This document shows, piece by piece, positions 35,465 through 47,720 of a DNA stretch of 64,000 nucleotides. The position numbers were made by a program, and so were the translations under genes. Position 1 is the first letter of the stretch; every line of letters begins with the position of its first letter. Source of the stretch: Lolium rigidum. Its lineage: Eukaryota; Streptophyta; Magnoliopsida; Poales; Poaceae. Location of the stretch: positions 339,773,484 to 339,837,483 of the forward strand of contig NC_061508.1 in assembly GCF_022539505.1 (NCBI RefSeq), in the 5' to 3' direction. Below the pieces are notes generated by a model. That model worked only from the letters and a program-made list of their open reading frames with translations, was not told the DNA's origin and ran no database searches.

Positions 35465-36018
35465 CCTTTTTTAGATAAAAGGCACTAAGTGCTCTACTTT
35501 AAATTAATAAAACTTGACAAGGTTCCATACAAAATCCGGTTACATGTTGAGGCATACAACTTAGCCAAGACAAAGGAACATATAACCTGGGGTCGGCCTC
35601 CCCTACCAGACCAAAAGCCCCAAGCCACACACACTAAACTTTAGGTTGAGCCAGCTCAGCGTTTAGACTTTTGAGCCCGCTGGGAAGGAAGATCCTTGAG
35701 CTTCGACATTTGTATCTACAGCTGCAAGAAAAACATAGTTTTAAAAACAATATCAGCAGAATGTCTAAGCACTTTCAACTCGATCTCAGCTTATTTCTAC
35801 ATAGCCACAATGCCTAGGACTGGGCTATAAAAATGATCCAAACCATACGCCCTAATACTACCAGAGAAGTTAGAAACTATTGCAAAGAATTGTGCAAAGG
35901 ACGCCAGACACCAGTTGCATCCTAGCAACTCCCGCATCACGCTCCAGGAAAGCTTCGCCGGCGAACACACAAAGAAAATGTGATTAGCATCTTCCAACAT
36001 ACCACACATGCGCAACAG
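35465..36018 (-). mobile_element. 5'-truncated LINE with zf-RVT remnant
   Basis: A T run at 35467-35473 marks the 3' end on the minus strand. The ORF at 35797-36015 reads MRMCGMLEDANHIFFVCSPA then KLSWSVMRELLGCNW, the reverse-transcriptase zinc-binding region at the C-terminus of plant LINE ORF2. Flanks share TCACTCC (35459-35466 and 36023-36029 region), a probable short target duplication. The remaining 330 bp is 3' untranslated sequence. Confidence 0.7.
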
Positions 36019-37847
36019 TCGTCACTCCCGTACAAATCACGTCTTCCTTACATTCTTACCTTGTTGATCCGATCATCGGCGAATTCTTCGCTAGGCTTCT
36101 CAACGAGATACATGTGTACTCCATCCGTTCTGAAATATAAGACGTTGTGGAATTCACGCACAAACTTTCTCCGGTTCACGAAATTTCCCGGATTCCTAAA
36201 ATGCCCTCGCATCGCTACCGACCAAGCGTTCTCACTTCTCTCTTGCCCCTGATGCCTCCGCCCAATCCACCGCCAGCATGGCTCCCTGCTCGTAGCCCCG
36301 GGAGGGTTTCCTCCTCCGCCTACAACTCCCGTACCAAAGGCGCCCCTCCTCCTGGTTACCGGCTGGAGCAACCTGCAACGAGGGATGAGCCAACAACATC
36401 GATGTGAAAACGTAGCATTTTGATGCTCCGGCGATGAAGGTGCGTGTGGCGGCACCGGCCCCGACTTCAATCTGCGAGCGACAGCAACACCCCTGCCTGC
36501 TTCACAAAAGCGCCGAGCTGAGGCGAAGAGGTAGAGATCCAGCGCGGAGTGCTCCATACATGAGAAGCGCTGGAGACGCCAACCACCAACAATAGGCGCT
36601 TTGCGACATCTCCGTCGGCGACCTCGTCCGCGTCAGGTGAGCCCCTCCTCCCCCTCGTTTCCCTTCACTTCTTGTTCTTGGTTTGGGCGCGCCCCGAGAG
36701 GAGGGATCTCATGTTTGATTCAAGGTTTAAAATAGCGTGCTAAATGAAATAGTGGCAGCCTTTTTTAAATGTTGTGGACGCTATATCGTGCTAACAACGT
36801 GGTATATTTCAAATAGCGTTTTTAAAATAATACTAAATTTAGCCTAAAAATAAATAATTTTACTAGAACGAATGGATATATAGTCCAGACTGAATCATAC
36901 ATACATAACCACACATAAAAATAGATCACAAATATTTTAGAAGGATAACATCAGCATGTCACGGGGCAACAACATAGTATAAATTATTTATTAAAAATTA
37001 TTAGCATTAGCGATATTGTCTTCTGATTTAGAAGTGGAACCAACAGATTGCACTTCATCACCACAAAAAAGTGAAAGCAACTTGCCCGAAAAAATAGCGC
37101 TAACGCTATGAAGTTTTAGCGTGATATAACATGCTATTCGCAAATAGCGCCACAGCGAGCAAAATTACTAAAAATTAGCGTGGACCCTCTAGATATGCTA
37201 TAGTGCGCTATTAGCGGAGAAATATCGTGTTATTTTAAATCTTGGTTTGATTTTGCATAAGTGTGCTAGCAACCCGCACAGCAGTAAACAGCTAAAAAGT
37301 TTAGATTAATTAATTTTGGGTTTTTCATTTCCGTGTATGCTACTCCACATACATTTCAGTCTACTCCGCGCTGCTCAAGATCGCATGAATAGAGCGTGCA
37401 CATGCCCTCTCCATTGCAGATTTCAGGTTAAATATTTTTGTGAAAATACTCCATGTAAGTTTTTATGAACCTAGCATGTCAAGATTTGAAATCAATTTCT
37501 CAGCAGAAACTGATTATGGAGTATTATTATCATCAGACGATTAACTGATTATCAGTAGAAACTGATTATGGAGTATTATTAGTTAAAATTCATTGAACAT
37601 ATCATCTTACCACAAGGAGTATATACTGTTTGACAATGCGACTGAAGTCGCTCAGCATTCGTGCCTGAATTTACAAGATTTATTTCCACCACTTTCCTAT
37701 TCATCTCCCTTTTCAGTAGACGGTTAACTGTAAACACATATACTTTTAGGCATATAAGAAAAATCAGGAAGCGGCATTAAGAATTACTCCTTGCTTCATT
37801 ATTAGAGAAATTGACGATTGCTTTAGTTAATGTCTCCTTGTCCTTGA

Positions 37848-38361
37848 TGTTGGGGCTGGCCTCGGCGACACACGCCGAACCAGCCCCTCCGGCGACAAAT
37901 GCCGGAGCCCTCTCTCTCGCACGGACGGAGGAAGAAGAAGAAGTGGACAACACAATGATTTTCCCGGCCGGCGCACGGAGCGCCGCCGCGGGCGCACGAA
38001 CGCCCAACTCTCTTTTATTCAGCTGGCTCGTACCAGTACATCCAACGAGCTATACAGGGGTATTTATACCTGGGCAAACGCACAACCCACGCACGCACAC
38101 TGCCCACTAGCTGCCCCTCCGCTCGCTCTGCCACTCGCACGCGCACGACCCGGCCATCTCCATCCAAAACGTAACAGCCCTTTAGCTCCTCTACGCTACG
38201 TACGCGCTAAGCTGCTGACCGACTCAAATTGACACGGACACAAGCACGGACTCATGCACCTAGACCTACACGGTGAACACCAACGCGAGAGCAGACTCAC
38301 GCGCCACCAACACACACGCACGTACGCGCCAGACACACCGGACACGGTTTATTTGCTAACA
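37848..38361 (-). repeat. Solo LTR, 514 bp, with CTTGA target duplication
   Basis: It begins TGTTGGGGCTGG and ends TTTGCTAACA. It is flanked by CTTGA at 37843-37847 and CTTGA at 38362-38366. On the minus strand it has a TATA box (GTATAAATACC, near 38060-38070) and AATAAAAG near 38015, so transcription would run on the minus strand. No internal region is present, as expected after recombination between two LTRs. A Copia-like origin is likely but unproven. Confidence 0.85.
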
Positions 38362-38780
38362 CTTGAAAATCAGCATTTTATCGATTTGTTGTGATATGTG
38401 CTCTTGCAGTTATACTGTTATTTAGCATTGTAAGAATAAAGTTTCAGATAGTTCGACATTCCAATAAAGTTGATAGTGCATGTATGGCACATCAAACAAG
38501 GCATGCGTCAAACCAGGCATGCACTGTGGCTGATCTCGATATGTTAATATGTGCTACAGATGGAACTCGTTACAGCTAAACATGAATGATGCACTAGTTT
38601 CAGAAGCTTGAATTAATTTGTTTGTCAGGTTCACACCTCCAATTATGATCCTCTGAGTTTGACCAAGCTCACATGAATTGAGGATGGCCAAGCACATATT
38701 ATTATCTTTCTACACAAGCGTGCTCCATGCAAATATTGCAAGTTTTTATAGTCTCTCCATGCAAATATTGCACGCTTTTA

Positions 38781-39388
38781 TTCCGACCATTTTATTCTGG
38801 AGGGAGCGACGCGAAGCTCTGTTCCGTGTTGCCAACAGATGACATTCTGTTCCATCGTGTATCAGAGACGAAGAATTTCTTGAAGGACGGATTGGAGAAC
38901 TAGCAGCGGAGGATCGAGTCGTGGTGTTGTTGAGGGATTTGCTTGGTATTCTGGGTCTCGTAACAACAGTATGCAAGTGGGAGCAGTAGCACAAGTGAAG
39001 TTCAGAGTCTTACCTTTCAGGGTAAAAATCCAAGGTCTAGTCTTAATTGGTTGTGCCTGGCAATGGTCTTGTTGAAGGCATTGTTTTAAGAGCGGAGACT
39101 ATCTCCAGGGTGAAAACCTAAGATCTTTTGATCGGACGACGACGTCACTTGCGCACTGTTCCCTTCTTGAAGGCGTCACTTGTGGAGATCCTGAATTTAA
39201 GGTGCTATCTTGGTGGTGGTTCTATTGTTGTTGTTAGGACTGGAGTACCATAGCGGGACTTCTTTTTCTTAGTTTTCTTTTTGTCTTTTTTGGATGTCTG
39301 CATCCGTACTACCATTAGGGTACTGCGTTGTTGCAGAGCCTAGGTGTGATTGGTATCTATCGATATTTATATATTCCCTTTATCGAAA
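38781..39388 (+). mobile_element. 5'-truncated LINE 3' region
   Basis: It ends with ATTGGTATCTATCGATATTT, then ATATATTCCCTTTATCGAAAAA, a common cereal LINE 3' tail. Flanking copies AAATATTGCACGCTTTTA (38763-38780) and AAATATTGCAAGCTTATA (39388-39405) form a target duplication with two mismatches. No coding part remains. Confidence 0.7.
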
Positions 39389-39657
39389 AAATATTGCAAG
39401 CTTATAAGCCAGTGGAATCATATTCTTATACTCCTGCAAATATTGGAAGTTACTGTCAATATTGTACTGCTACTGTCAAATGAGAGTATTGTACTTTACT
39501 ACAGTGAAACTAGAGTACTGTCAATTGCTACTGCTAGGAAATTTATGCCTCAAACAAGGGAACTCTTGCCACATTTGTGTGTGCTCCTGCCTAAAGATGA
39601 TTTATTTATTTCCGGAGAAAATGCTCAATTGGTGCTCTCTGATTCTTCTGAACTGGA

Positions 39658-40349
39658 GATGAAGATGCCCAGCCGGTGTCGGCGTTGTCCGTCGAGGAGG
39701 GTGAGAACAAGGAGGGCTCCGTCGCGGTGGAGATCACCGGGCCCTCTTCATGGTCTGCATCAGCCTCAGCATCGCCGTTACCTCTTCCACCCTAGCTGGT
39801 AAAAGAAGCAATACCCCTCCAGTTCCCCTCTCCATTTTTGGATTGTGATGCTTTTATGTCATGAACTTGTGATCAGAAATCAAGTGCCGTGTCTGAGCAA
39901 AATCTTTCCAACAAATAGGCGTCTCCTGTATTTGTTGTGATCTGCCAGCTTAGTTCAAATTAGCATAACATAGTTGGTTGTAACTATGCTTGAGATATTC
40001 TTGATTTTTTTTTCTGTTTTGTGGTTCTGGACACTACTCCAGAGTCTCTGACTTGTGCACTTGTGCTGAATCCGTTTGCTTGTGCTTGCACTTATGTAGG
40101 TAAATTGCATGTTTGCAGTATTACTAAACACCAATATCCTTTGCATGCCACGACACCAAGAAATGATATTATCTTTAACAAAAAACAATCTTTTCATTTC
40201 TTGCAGGTTATCTATATGGTGTTATATTGGGTTCAGCTTTGGGTCCTCCTGTCGCCGGAGGGACAGCGGGATGCCATGGTTACTGGATGCACACGGTTCC
40301 AAATGGTCGCTCAGGATATCTGGTGCCAGACTGGCTGGCGTCATACTAG
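39658..40349 (+). pseudogene. Two-exon hydrophobic protein fragment of unknown function
   Basis: Exon a (about 39658-39798) ends at a GT donor, and exon b (40207-40349) follows TTGCAG and ends in TAG. Spliced in phase 1, the junction reads a membrane-type segment, ALFMVCISLSIAVTSSTLAG then YLYGVILGSALGPPVAGG, followed by HGYWMHTVPNGRSGYLVPDW. The upstream part of exon a (DEDAQPVSALSVEEGENKEG) is open in a different frame, which suggests an indel near 39745. No start is clear. It may be the 3' end of a small membrane-protein gene caught inside the surrounding element. I do not recognise the family. Confidence 0.4.
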
Positions 40350-40374
40350 GAGATTACTTTGATGGTTACTCGGA

Positions 40375-40535
40375 GTAGTTTGTGCTTTTTTCGCTGGTTG
40401 ATTTTTGTATCAATTCTAGGCGATGCTTGAGTTGTAAAACAATTCTAAACTTGATTTTATTAATAAATGGCCGTGTGCATCATCATGATTCAGAAGCCGG
40501 GGTGATATTCCCTATTTCGAAAAGAAAAAAAGTCC
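40375..40535 (+). mobile_element. LINE 3' tail
   Basis: TTTATTAATAAATGGCCGTG, then TGCATCATCATGATTCAGAA and GCCGGGG, ends in a CGAAAAGAAAAAAAG tail. It is the same 3' end as the minus-strand LINE at 34931-35139. The upstream boundary is uncertain. Confidence 0.65.
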
Positions 40536-40939
40536 ATTAACTGAGCTATTACTTTTAAGATCTCCCTAGCTATTGACCATGACACCAATATCGTTCTGAC
40601 ATATCTGATCTTAGAATATTTTCATTTTCCGCTTCTTCGGGTGGAGGAGTTCAATTGATGTCGAAAAATTGTTGAGCCATTCTTGTTGATGATCATGGGA
40701 TGACAGCGAGATCTTGGACGATCCTGAGACGGGTGGAGGTGGAGGCGCTGGGAGAGGAGGAGCTGCTGAGGGCGGAGTTGGAGTCGAGGCAGAGCACCTG
40801 GGATAAGAGACAGTGGTCGGGGAAGAGCTCGTGAGCACCTGGTCCAAGAGACCGTGGTCGAGGAAGATCCTCGCCTGGAATATCTGGGCGATGCAGGTCG
40901 TGGTCGAGGATGGGTGCTAGCTACCTGATCTGGGCTGGG

Positions 40940-41135
40940 CAGAGGAGCTAGACAGGGATGGAGGAGCTGGGCTCGGTGGAGGAGTTGCACGAGGATGGAT
41001 GGTCTAGACCCGGATGGAGGAGCTGGACGAGGATGGATGGCCTGGACGCGGATGGATGAGCTCGACGAGGATGGATGGCCTGGACGGGGATGGAGGAGCT
41101 GGACGAGGATGGAGGACCAGGACGTGGATGGTGGA
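40940..41135. repeat. Minisatellite, about 45-bp unit
   Basis: Units of GGAGCTGGACGAGGATGGAT plus GGCCTGGACGCGG-type sequence repeat about four times with substitutions. A matching flank continues after the LTR insertion at 41640-41700, so the insertion split the array. Long ORFs on the minus strand (PSSSSSSI-type repeats) are artefacts of this. Confidence 0.7.
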
Positions 41136-41636
41136 TGTCGAGGGTACTCCTCGGCAATGTCCACCTTTTAGGGCTTAGGGTTGACGGAATCCTGCAAGCT
41201 GACACGAGACATCAGATACCAAACAAACGGGGATAGAGATTTACCCAGGTTCGAGGCCCTCGATGAGGTAAAACCCTTACTTCCTGCTTATCTGATCTTG
41301 ATTATCGAAATTATCGGGTTACAATGGGGTAGCCGAAGGCTAAGACTAAGATCTCGTCGAGAGGCTAAGATTACTTTTGACCTAGCTCTAGACTTATGGT
41401 GGTTCAGGCTATGTTGATTGTGTGTCCCTCAGCAGACCCTCTCCTGGCCCTTATATTGTGAGCCAGGTCTCGAGAGATCTGTCCGGGTACGACTAGGTTA
41501 CAAAGAGTCCTACATCTAGACTTTTCTTGTTCTTCAAGTATATTTCTTCGGAACCTTGGTCGGTGGAGGACCTTCACGGGCCCTGGTTGGGCTGTAAGAG
41601 GTAACATAATACGGGTTACCCGAAGGGTTGCCCACA
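41136..41636. repeat. LTR-like insertion (solo LTR) in the minisatellite
   Basis: It starts TGTCGAGGGTACTCC and ends GGTTGCCCACA (TG...CA). The interior has the TTTACCCAGGTTCGAGGCCC motif that is frequent in Triticeae LTRs. Flanks GTGGA and TCAGA do not match, so the target duplication is lost or the ends are slightly off. No coding content. Confidence 0.55.
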
Positions 41637-41839
41637 TCAGAGGACCTGGGCGGGGATGGAGGAGCTGGGCGGGCTCGAGGAGGAAGACGATGGGAGCGGG
41701 ATCGAGGAGGAAGACGGTGGGAAAACGATCGCGATTCAGATTAGATAGGGGTAGCGATGTCATTTTGCTAGATTTTCACCTGGTCGGAAATTTTCCCCAA
41801 CGTCTTATATTTCAGAATGGAGGAAGTATATAACTATAT

Positions 41840-43570
41840 ATGCGGCACCATTGCCCAAATGATTTGGATGGCGGGAAATGCAGGACTTTTGATATTTTCT
41901 CGTTGGTTCCTGCCAAATTCAAGCATCCTTTTACCTCAAAAAAATTCAAGCGTCTCTCCTCGTAACTAACTGGAGCCGACACCCACCACGAATAACTGAA
42001 ACCTGTCCATCGACGCGGTTCTCGCAATCACGCAGGTCATTCAGCTAGTTCCGAAGTTCAGGAGCTCGTCCGGGAATTTCTCCGGCAACCGTGGCCGCGG
42101 AAGTGGGAAATACCTTTCTTGTTTCACTTTTTTTTTTCTACGGGCTAGGTACGTGGGTCATTTTCGACAAAAGGATGGAAGAGAAAGCCAATTTCATCCG
42201 GCAGCCTTCATGTTTCCTCCTCCAACTTCTTTATTTAGTCGTCAGTAGCTCTACTTTTTCACGACTAAACTAATTAGTGTCCTTTGATTGCTTAATGAAC
42301 AACCTGTAATCCATGCGCCATGCTTGAGTGCGCTTGACTCTCACTACTCACTAGGGCCCATTACGGAAAACAATTATGACAAACAAAGAACGGACACTAA
42401 CTGAAACACCCACATCCATGCGTGTAACTATAAAAGTATTTCGCAAAAAGATAGCTTTTAAAATATTATTTATCAAATTTGTTACGGCGACTTATCTCTT
42501 GAAATGCAGGTGGTTGTTACTTCCGGGCTTCCCTGTTTCGTATTCCTTGATTATATATTGGATATGTGAGAAGTTGGTTCCTAGTCGGTAGATGATTAGA
42601 TTCACGGTATACAATTTGTGAGTATTTCAGGCCTAACACCAACATTCCTATACATTTAGTTACATATTTATGTCTACACATCATCCTACAATATGGGCTT
42701 ATGTATTAATATTTTCAATTTTAATCGCATTTCAAATCTATATGAAGTCAAGCCAATTGCATCAAACCCCAAGTGTACTTAAAAAGGACGAATCCAATTT
42801 ACTCCTTCTCACTGACTTTGATGGCGACCACCAGTGCCTATCTATCTGCATATTAAAGACATATCTAGCCTAAGCTCTAATGATATATAAGTTAACCTAC
42901 GTGAGAACACGTTGGTATAGTTTGGGTCAGAAAAAACTCCATGCATGGAAGTACGCGTAAAATTTGCGGTGTACTGGCGGTGCACAACTAGGCTTGGGAA
43001 GGATCGAGAATTTATTTGCCACCAGTTAGGAGGAGAACAGAGCTAGACAGGCTACACCCCTGTGTAGTTTGGGAATTATACAAGCTACATAAGTTCATAT
43101 TGAAGCTCTTGAGGACATTGATTAGCGCCGCTAGCTATCGTGAGAAGGCGACACCGAGGACAAACCGTGCTAACACGAGAACCGCATAGAGGATGGCCCA
43201 TTTTTTTTTAGCATTTTATAAAGTTTGCTCTACAGGTAGCCCGTTATTTTGAAAACAAATAAAAACTTGATTTCGTAGTTTCACAAAATTCTAAAAACAA
43301 ACTGGGGATGTAGTATCCTATAATCGTGCAAAGAATCAATGCATAATACTATGTATTCTAACCTACCAAGAAATGTTAAAGGGGAGATCAGTTCACATTT
43401 TCAAAACTTCAAAATTTATATGATTTTGTTATTCTTTATGTAGCCCAAAGTACAAAATATTTCACATAGAGATTTTACACGGGTGTAGGATACATCATTG
43501 ATTGCATCCACGAATTCTGTCGGAGTACATAGCTTTAAATCAAGTTTTCAATTTTTTGGCGGAGCTAATA
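41840..43570 (+). repeat. Local repeat family, copy C (longest uninterrupted)
   Basis: In order: a gene-flank-like part at 42000-42360 (CACGACTAAACTAATTAGTG, TTTGATTGCTTAATGAAC), then GTTACTTCCGGGCTTCCCTG, TTGTGAGTATTTCAGG, GGCGACCACCAGTGCC and GGCTTGGGAAGGATCGAGAA. It ends with AT-rich DNA including AAAATATTTCACATAGAG. The same series is found at 59.37-59.44 plus 60.77-62.15 kb. It supplies the unoccupied form of two insertion sites. It has no gene. Confidence 0.75.
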
Positions 43571-46100
43571 ACATTTGGTTTTATCGGACTTCCTCTGCAG
43601 TTCTTAAGAAATAATCCATCCTTCAGGTAGGAGTCTCGCGTTCCCCTTACATTTTATAGCCACCAATATATATCGGTCCACCAACGTTAATATGTTGTTC
43701 CCCTCCATGTCTCACGTTCTACATAATGTTTTGATATCAACATGTGGTGCGATTGGTTTTACATTGATTTTGAGGGGATTTCATCGCACCCAAGCGTGGT
43801 GCAATTTAATCTTTCTTAGTGACTTTGATGGCGACTACTGTTGGAGATATGCCCAAGAGGCAATAATAAAAGTGGTTATTATATATCTTTATGTTTATGA
43901 TAAATGTTTATATACCATGCTATAATTGTATTAACCGAAACATTGATACATGTGTGTTATGTAAACAACAATGAGTCCCTAGTAAAGCCTCTTAACTAGC
44001 TTGTTGATTAATAGATGATTAGTTTCATAATCATGAACATTGGATGTTATTAATAACAAGGTTATATAATTATGTGAATGATGTAATGGACACACCCAAT
44101 TAAGCGTAGCATAAGATCACGTCATTAAGTTATTTGCTATAAGCTTTCGATACATAGTTACCTAGTCCTTATGACCATGAGATCATGTAAATCACTTATG
44201 CTGGAAAGGTACTTTGATTACATCAAACGCCACTGCGTAAATGGGTGGTTATAAAGATCGGATTAAGTATCCGGAAAGTATGAGTTGAGGCATATGGATC
44301 AACAGTGGGATTTGTCCATCCCGATGACGGATAGATATACTCTGGGCCCTCTCGGTGGAATGTCGTCTAAATAGCTTGCAAGCATATGAATGGTTCATAA
44401 GAGACCACATACCACGGTACGAGTAAAGAGTACTTGTCAGGAGACGAGGTTGAACAAGGTATAGAGATACCGATGATCAAACCTCGGACAAGTAAAATAT
44501 CGCGTGACAAAGGGAATTGGTATCGTATGTGAATGGTTCATTCGATCACTAAGTCATCGTTGAATATGTGGGAGCCATTATGGATCTCCAGATCCCGCTA
44601 TTGGTTATTGGTCGGAGAGAGATCTCGACCATGTCTACATAGTTCGCGAACCGTAGGGTGACACACTTAAGGTTTGATGTCGTTTAAGTAGATATGGAAT
44701 AAGAATAGAGTTCGAAGTTTTGTTCGGAGTCTCGGATGGGATCCAGGACATCACGAGGAGGTTCGGAATGGTCCGGAGAATAAGATTCATATATAGGAAG
44801 TCATATTCCAAGTTTGGAAATGATCCGGTGCATTTATGGCAGGTTCTAGAAGGTTCTAGAAAAGTCCGGAAGAAATCACCATGGAAAGTGGAGTCCCGAA
44901 GGGACTCCACCTTGCATGGCCAGCCAAACCCTAAGGGGTGGAGTCCCGGTGGACTCCACCATAGGTGGCCGGCCACCCCACCTAAGGGAAAGGTGGGAGT
45001 CCCACCTTGGGTAGGACTCCCCCCTTGAGTAGGTTTCCCACCTATGGGAGGTTTTGTTGTTGGGGTCTTATTCGAAGACTTGAACTACAACTCTTGGCGA
45101 TTTCCACCTATATAATGAGGAGGAGAGGGAGGGGGGCAGCCACTCTTGGCCGCACCACCTAGGGCTGCCCATGGCCGGCGCCCTAGCCACCCCCTCTCCC
45201 CAAACCCTAGCCTCTCCTCCTCCACCACTTCTCCCGCATACGCTTAGGCGAAGCCCTGCCGGAGTTCTCCATCGACACCGCCACCATGCCGTCGTGCTGT
45301 CGGGATTCCGAGGAGGATCTACTACTTCCGCTGCCCGCTGGAACAGGGAGAAGGACGTCGTCTTCATCAACACCGAACGTGTGACCGAGTACGGAGGTGC
45401 TGCCCGATTGTGGCACCGTCAAGATTTTCTACGCGCTTTTGAAAGCGGCAAGTGATCGTCTACCGCAGCAACGAGAGCCTCCTCTCGCAGGCTTTGGAAA
45501 TCTTCAAGGGTTAGTCTCGTTCATCCCCTCGTTGCTACCATCTTCTAGATTGCATCTTGGCTTGGATTGCGTTCTCGCGGTAGGAAATTTTTTGTTTTCT
45601 ATGCTACGAATCCCTACAACCACCAATGCCTACTTCTGTGTTAAGGACACACACAACATAACCTGAGGTGATAAATATGCATGCTCTACTTCCATGTTAG
45701 TATGCACCAAATTGGCGGCTTATTGGATGTACAACTGGGGCTGGAAAGGATCAAGAAATCAGTTGTCATTGGTCACGTGATTTGAGCTAGACACACAACT
45801 ATGTATTTTGGCCAACAACCAAGCCAGTTAAGTTCATGCTTGAGTTCGTGAGATACGTCGGCCTTGTAATGATTCGGACGGATGGATCTGCATAATGTCC
45901 TTGGAGGTGTGTGGATGTCCTAAGGAATCAGAGAGATTGAACCTTCTCTACCGTATTTGACTCTACATGAAGACATTGATCTTCTTTAGGTCAATTTAGA
46001 TTTTGTCCTAGCGGGTATGTTGTTCCCCTCGAAGTCTTGCGCTCTAGACAATCTTTTGATATTAACTTGTGGTATGGTTGGTTTTACATTGGTTTTGTGC
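43571..46100 (+). repeat. Local repeat family, copy D, split by a solo LTR
   Basis: Repeat sequence before the LTR ends TTTGATGGCGACTAC, and after it resumes ACCACCAATGCC, joining into the block seen intact in copies B and C. A further partial copy of its left part (TTGTTCCCCTC, TTGATATTAACTTGTGG) recurs at 46020-46105. Confidence 0.75.
43839..45618 (+). repeat. Solo Angela-like LTR, 1780 bp
   Basis: It begins TGTTGGAGATATGCCCAAG and ends GCTACGAATCCCTACA. Flanks are ACTAC (43834-43838) and ACCAC (45619-45623), a 5-bp target duplication with one change. No internal element sequence is present. It is the plus-strand relative of the LTR at 2460-4247. ORFs inside are not genes. Confidence 0.9.
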
Positions 46101-46179
46101 AAAACAAGTCTTTGCACTGATATTATTAACTGTCAAGTCAGTATAGAAGTTGATTTTCAAGTTTGAGAAGGAAAACTCG

Positions 46180-47720
46180 AGGGAGTCTTGGACATGCCAA
46201 AATCATACTAGTAACACATATTGTTATATTGTATGCTATTTACATGTTCAATTGTCTATAGCGCTCTCATATATCCTACTGTAAACAATTTTGGTGAACA
46301 AATGATTGTCTTTTGAAATATTACTTTACCGAACTTTCTACAGGTACTACATCTATCAAAATGCATTGAGTTGTTACTTGCAGGCTTCCCTAGTGTGTAC
46401 TCGTGAATTATATACTAGACATGTGAGAAGTTGGTCCCGTTCGGTATATGATTTAACGCACAAATATACTATTTATGAGTGTTCATAAATGGCGTAACAT
46501 CGGCAATCATAACCCTCTATCTATTTACATATTTATGTCCAAATATCGTTACAATAAGATATTATGCATATATATTTTAAAATTCAATACAATTTCAAAG
46601 ATATATGGATTTGAGCCGATTGTATTACACCCATGTGTGGTTAAAAAGGACGAGCCCAATTTATTCTTTCTGACTTCGATGGCCACAGCCAATGCTTATA
46701 TATGTGCTAACGACACGCCCAATCTAAGTTGAGACGATATATAAGTTAGCATGCAAGATAACACTTTGGTAGAGTTTGAAACGGAAAGACATCGTTCATG
46801 GTAGTATGCAAGAAATTGGAGGCCTATGGGGTGAACAATTGGGCCTGGGAAGGATCGAGAATACAGTAATCATTAGTCATGTGATTTGAGCTAGAGAGGC
46901 TTTACACCAGTGTACTTCTGCCAATAGTCAAGCTTTTTTTCGAAATGCTTAAGCTTGTCACGGACAACGACCTAGTAATGATTCGGATGGATGGAGCTAA
47001 AAATTAGCAGCAGTACTATACTTTTCGTGTTGGATCCCATGCATATCCAGTATTTGTCGTATAACGAGGTAGAATAATATACATCTTATACTTCATCGTC
47101 AAGACATACTCCCTTTCCATTTTTGTCTAGCATATACATGGCAAAGTTTTGAACCCTCGCTTGTCCGATCGTCTGCTCATCCTACGTCTCATCCCTAACA
47201 TAGGCTTACCCCCGTGGTGAACGACTCCCGCCATTCGCAACCAGAAGTGAGAGCAGCCCACAAACGCGGTGCATGCATGCCCATCAGCCAGCAAGTCTCG
47301 CGGAGCCGTTCCTCCAGCACCCGTGGCCGCGGATGAGGAGAGGCACCTTTTTCTAGTTTGCTCTTTTTTCCAGTCGTACACTTATCCACAAGGCGGGTAC
47401 AAGGGTCGTTTCCATAGCGAACAGAATCCATTTTGAGTCGTGTCCTCTATTTTCTCTTCTAACTTTTTGTTATTCTAGTGGTTCTTTATTTTTCATGACT
47501 AAAATAAGCTCATCTTGAGAGGAAACATTCAGGGTGCTTTGCTTGCTTACTATCTGAAAAAGAATCCATGCGGCATGCTTGACTATCACTACTCACTAGG
47601 GCCTAGTGTGTACCCGAGAATACATAGAAATGTATGATGACGTACACATTATGTTAAGAAAAGTGTACATTCTGCATGACTGAATGGTATATTGTTGTAA
47701 TTCACTTAGCGGAAGTGTCG
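46180..47720 (+). repeat. Local repeat family, copy E
   Basis: 46230-47060 repeats the CTACTGTAAACAATTTTGG, TTGTTACTTGCAGGCTTCCC, TTGTTCATAAATGG-type and GGCCACAGCCAATGC blocks. 47290-47720 repeats the flank-like part (CCCGTGGCCGCGG, TTTTTCATGACTAAA, GGCATGCTTGACTATCACTA). The order of the two parts differs from copy C, as in tandem duplication. No gene. Confidence 0.65.

Larger units (their letters stand above)
36119..41826. mobile_element. Stretch bounded by Stowaway/Mariner-like inverted termini
   Basis: The left end CTCCATCCGTTCTGAAATAT (then AAGACGTT) at 36119 and the inverse AACGTCTTATATTTCAGAAT (then GGAGGAAG) ending at 41826 are inverted repeats, each flanked by TA. Similarity continues inside the termini (AAAATG...TCGCTACC near 36195 and 41750). 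The 5.7-kb interior holds a solo LTR, a LINE, a LINE tail, a second LTR-like insertion and a gene fragment, leaving about 4 kb of own sequence. No Mariner transposase was recognised. The alternative is two separate broken elements whose ends happen to face each other. Confidence 0.45.

Noticed and set aside
40622..41205. Minus-strand ORF of 180 codons with HPRPGPPSSSSS-like repeats
   Set aside because: Translation of a minisatellite; the repeat is better explained at DNA level.
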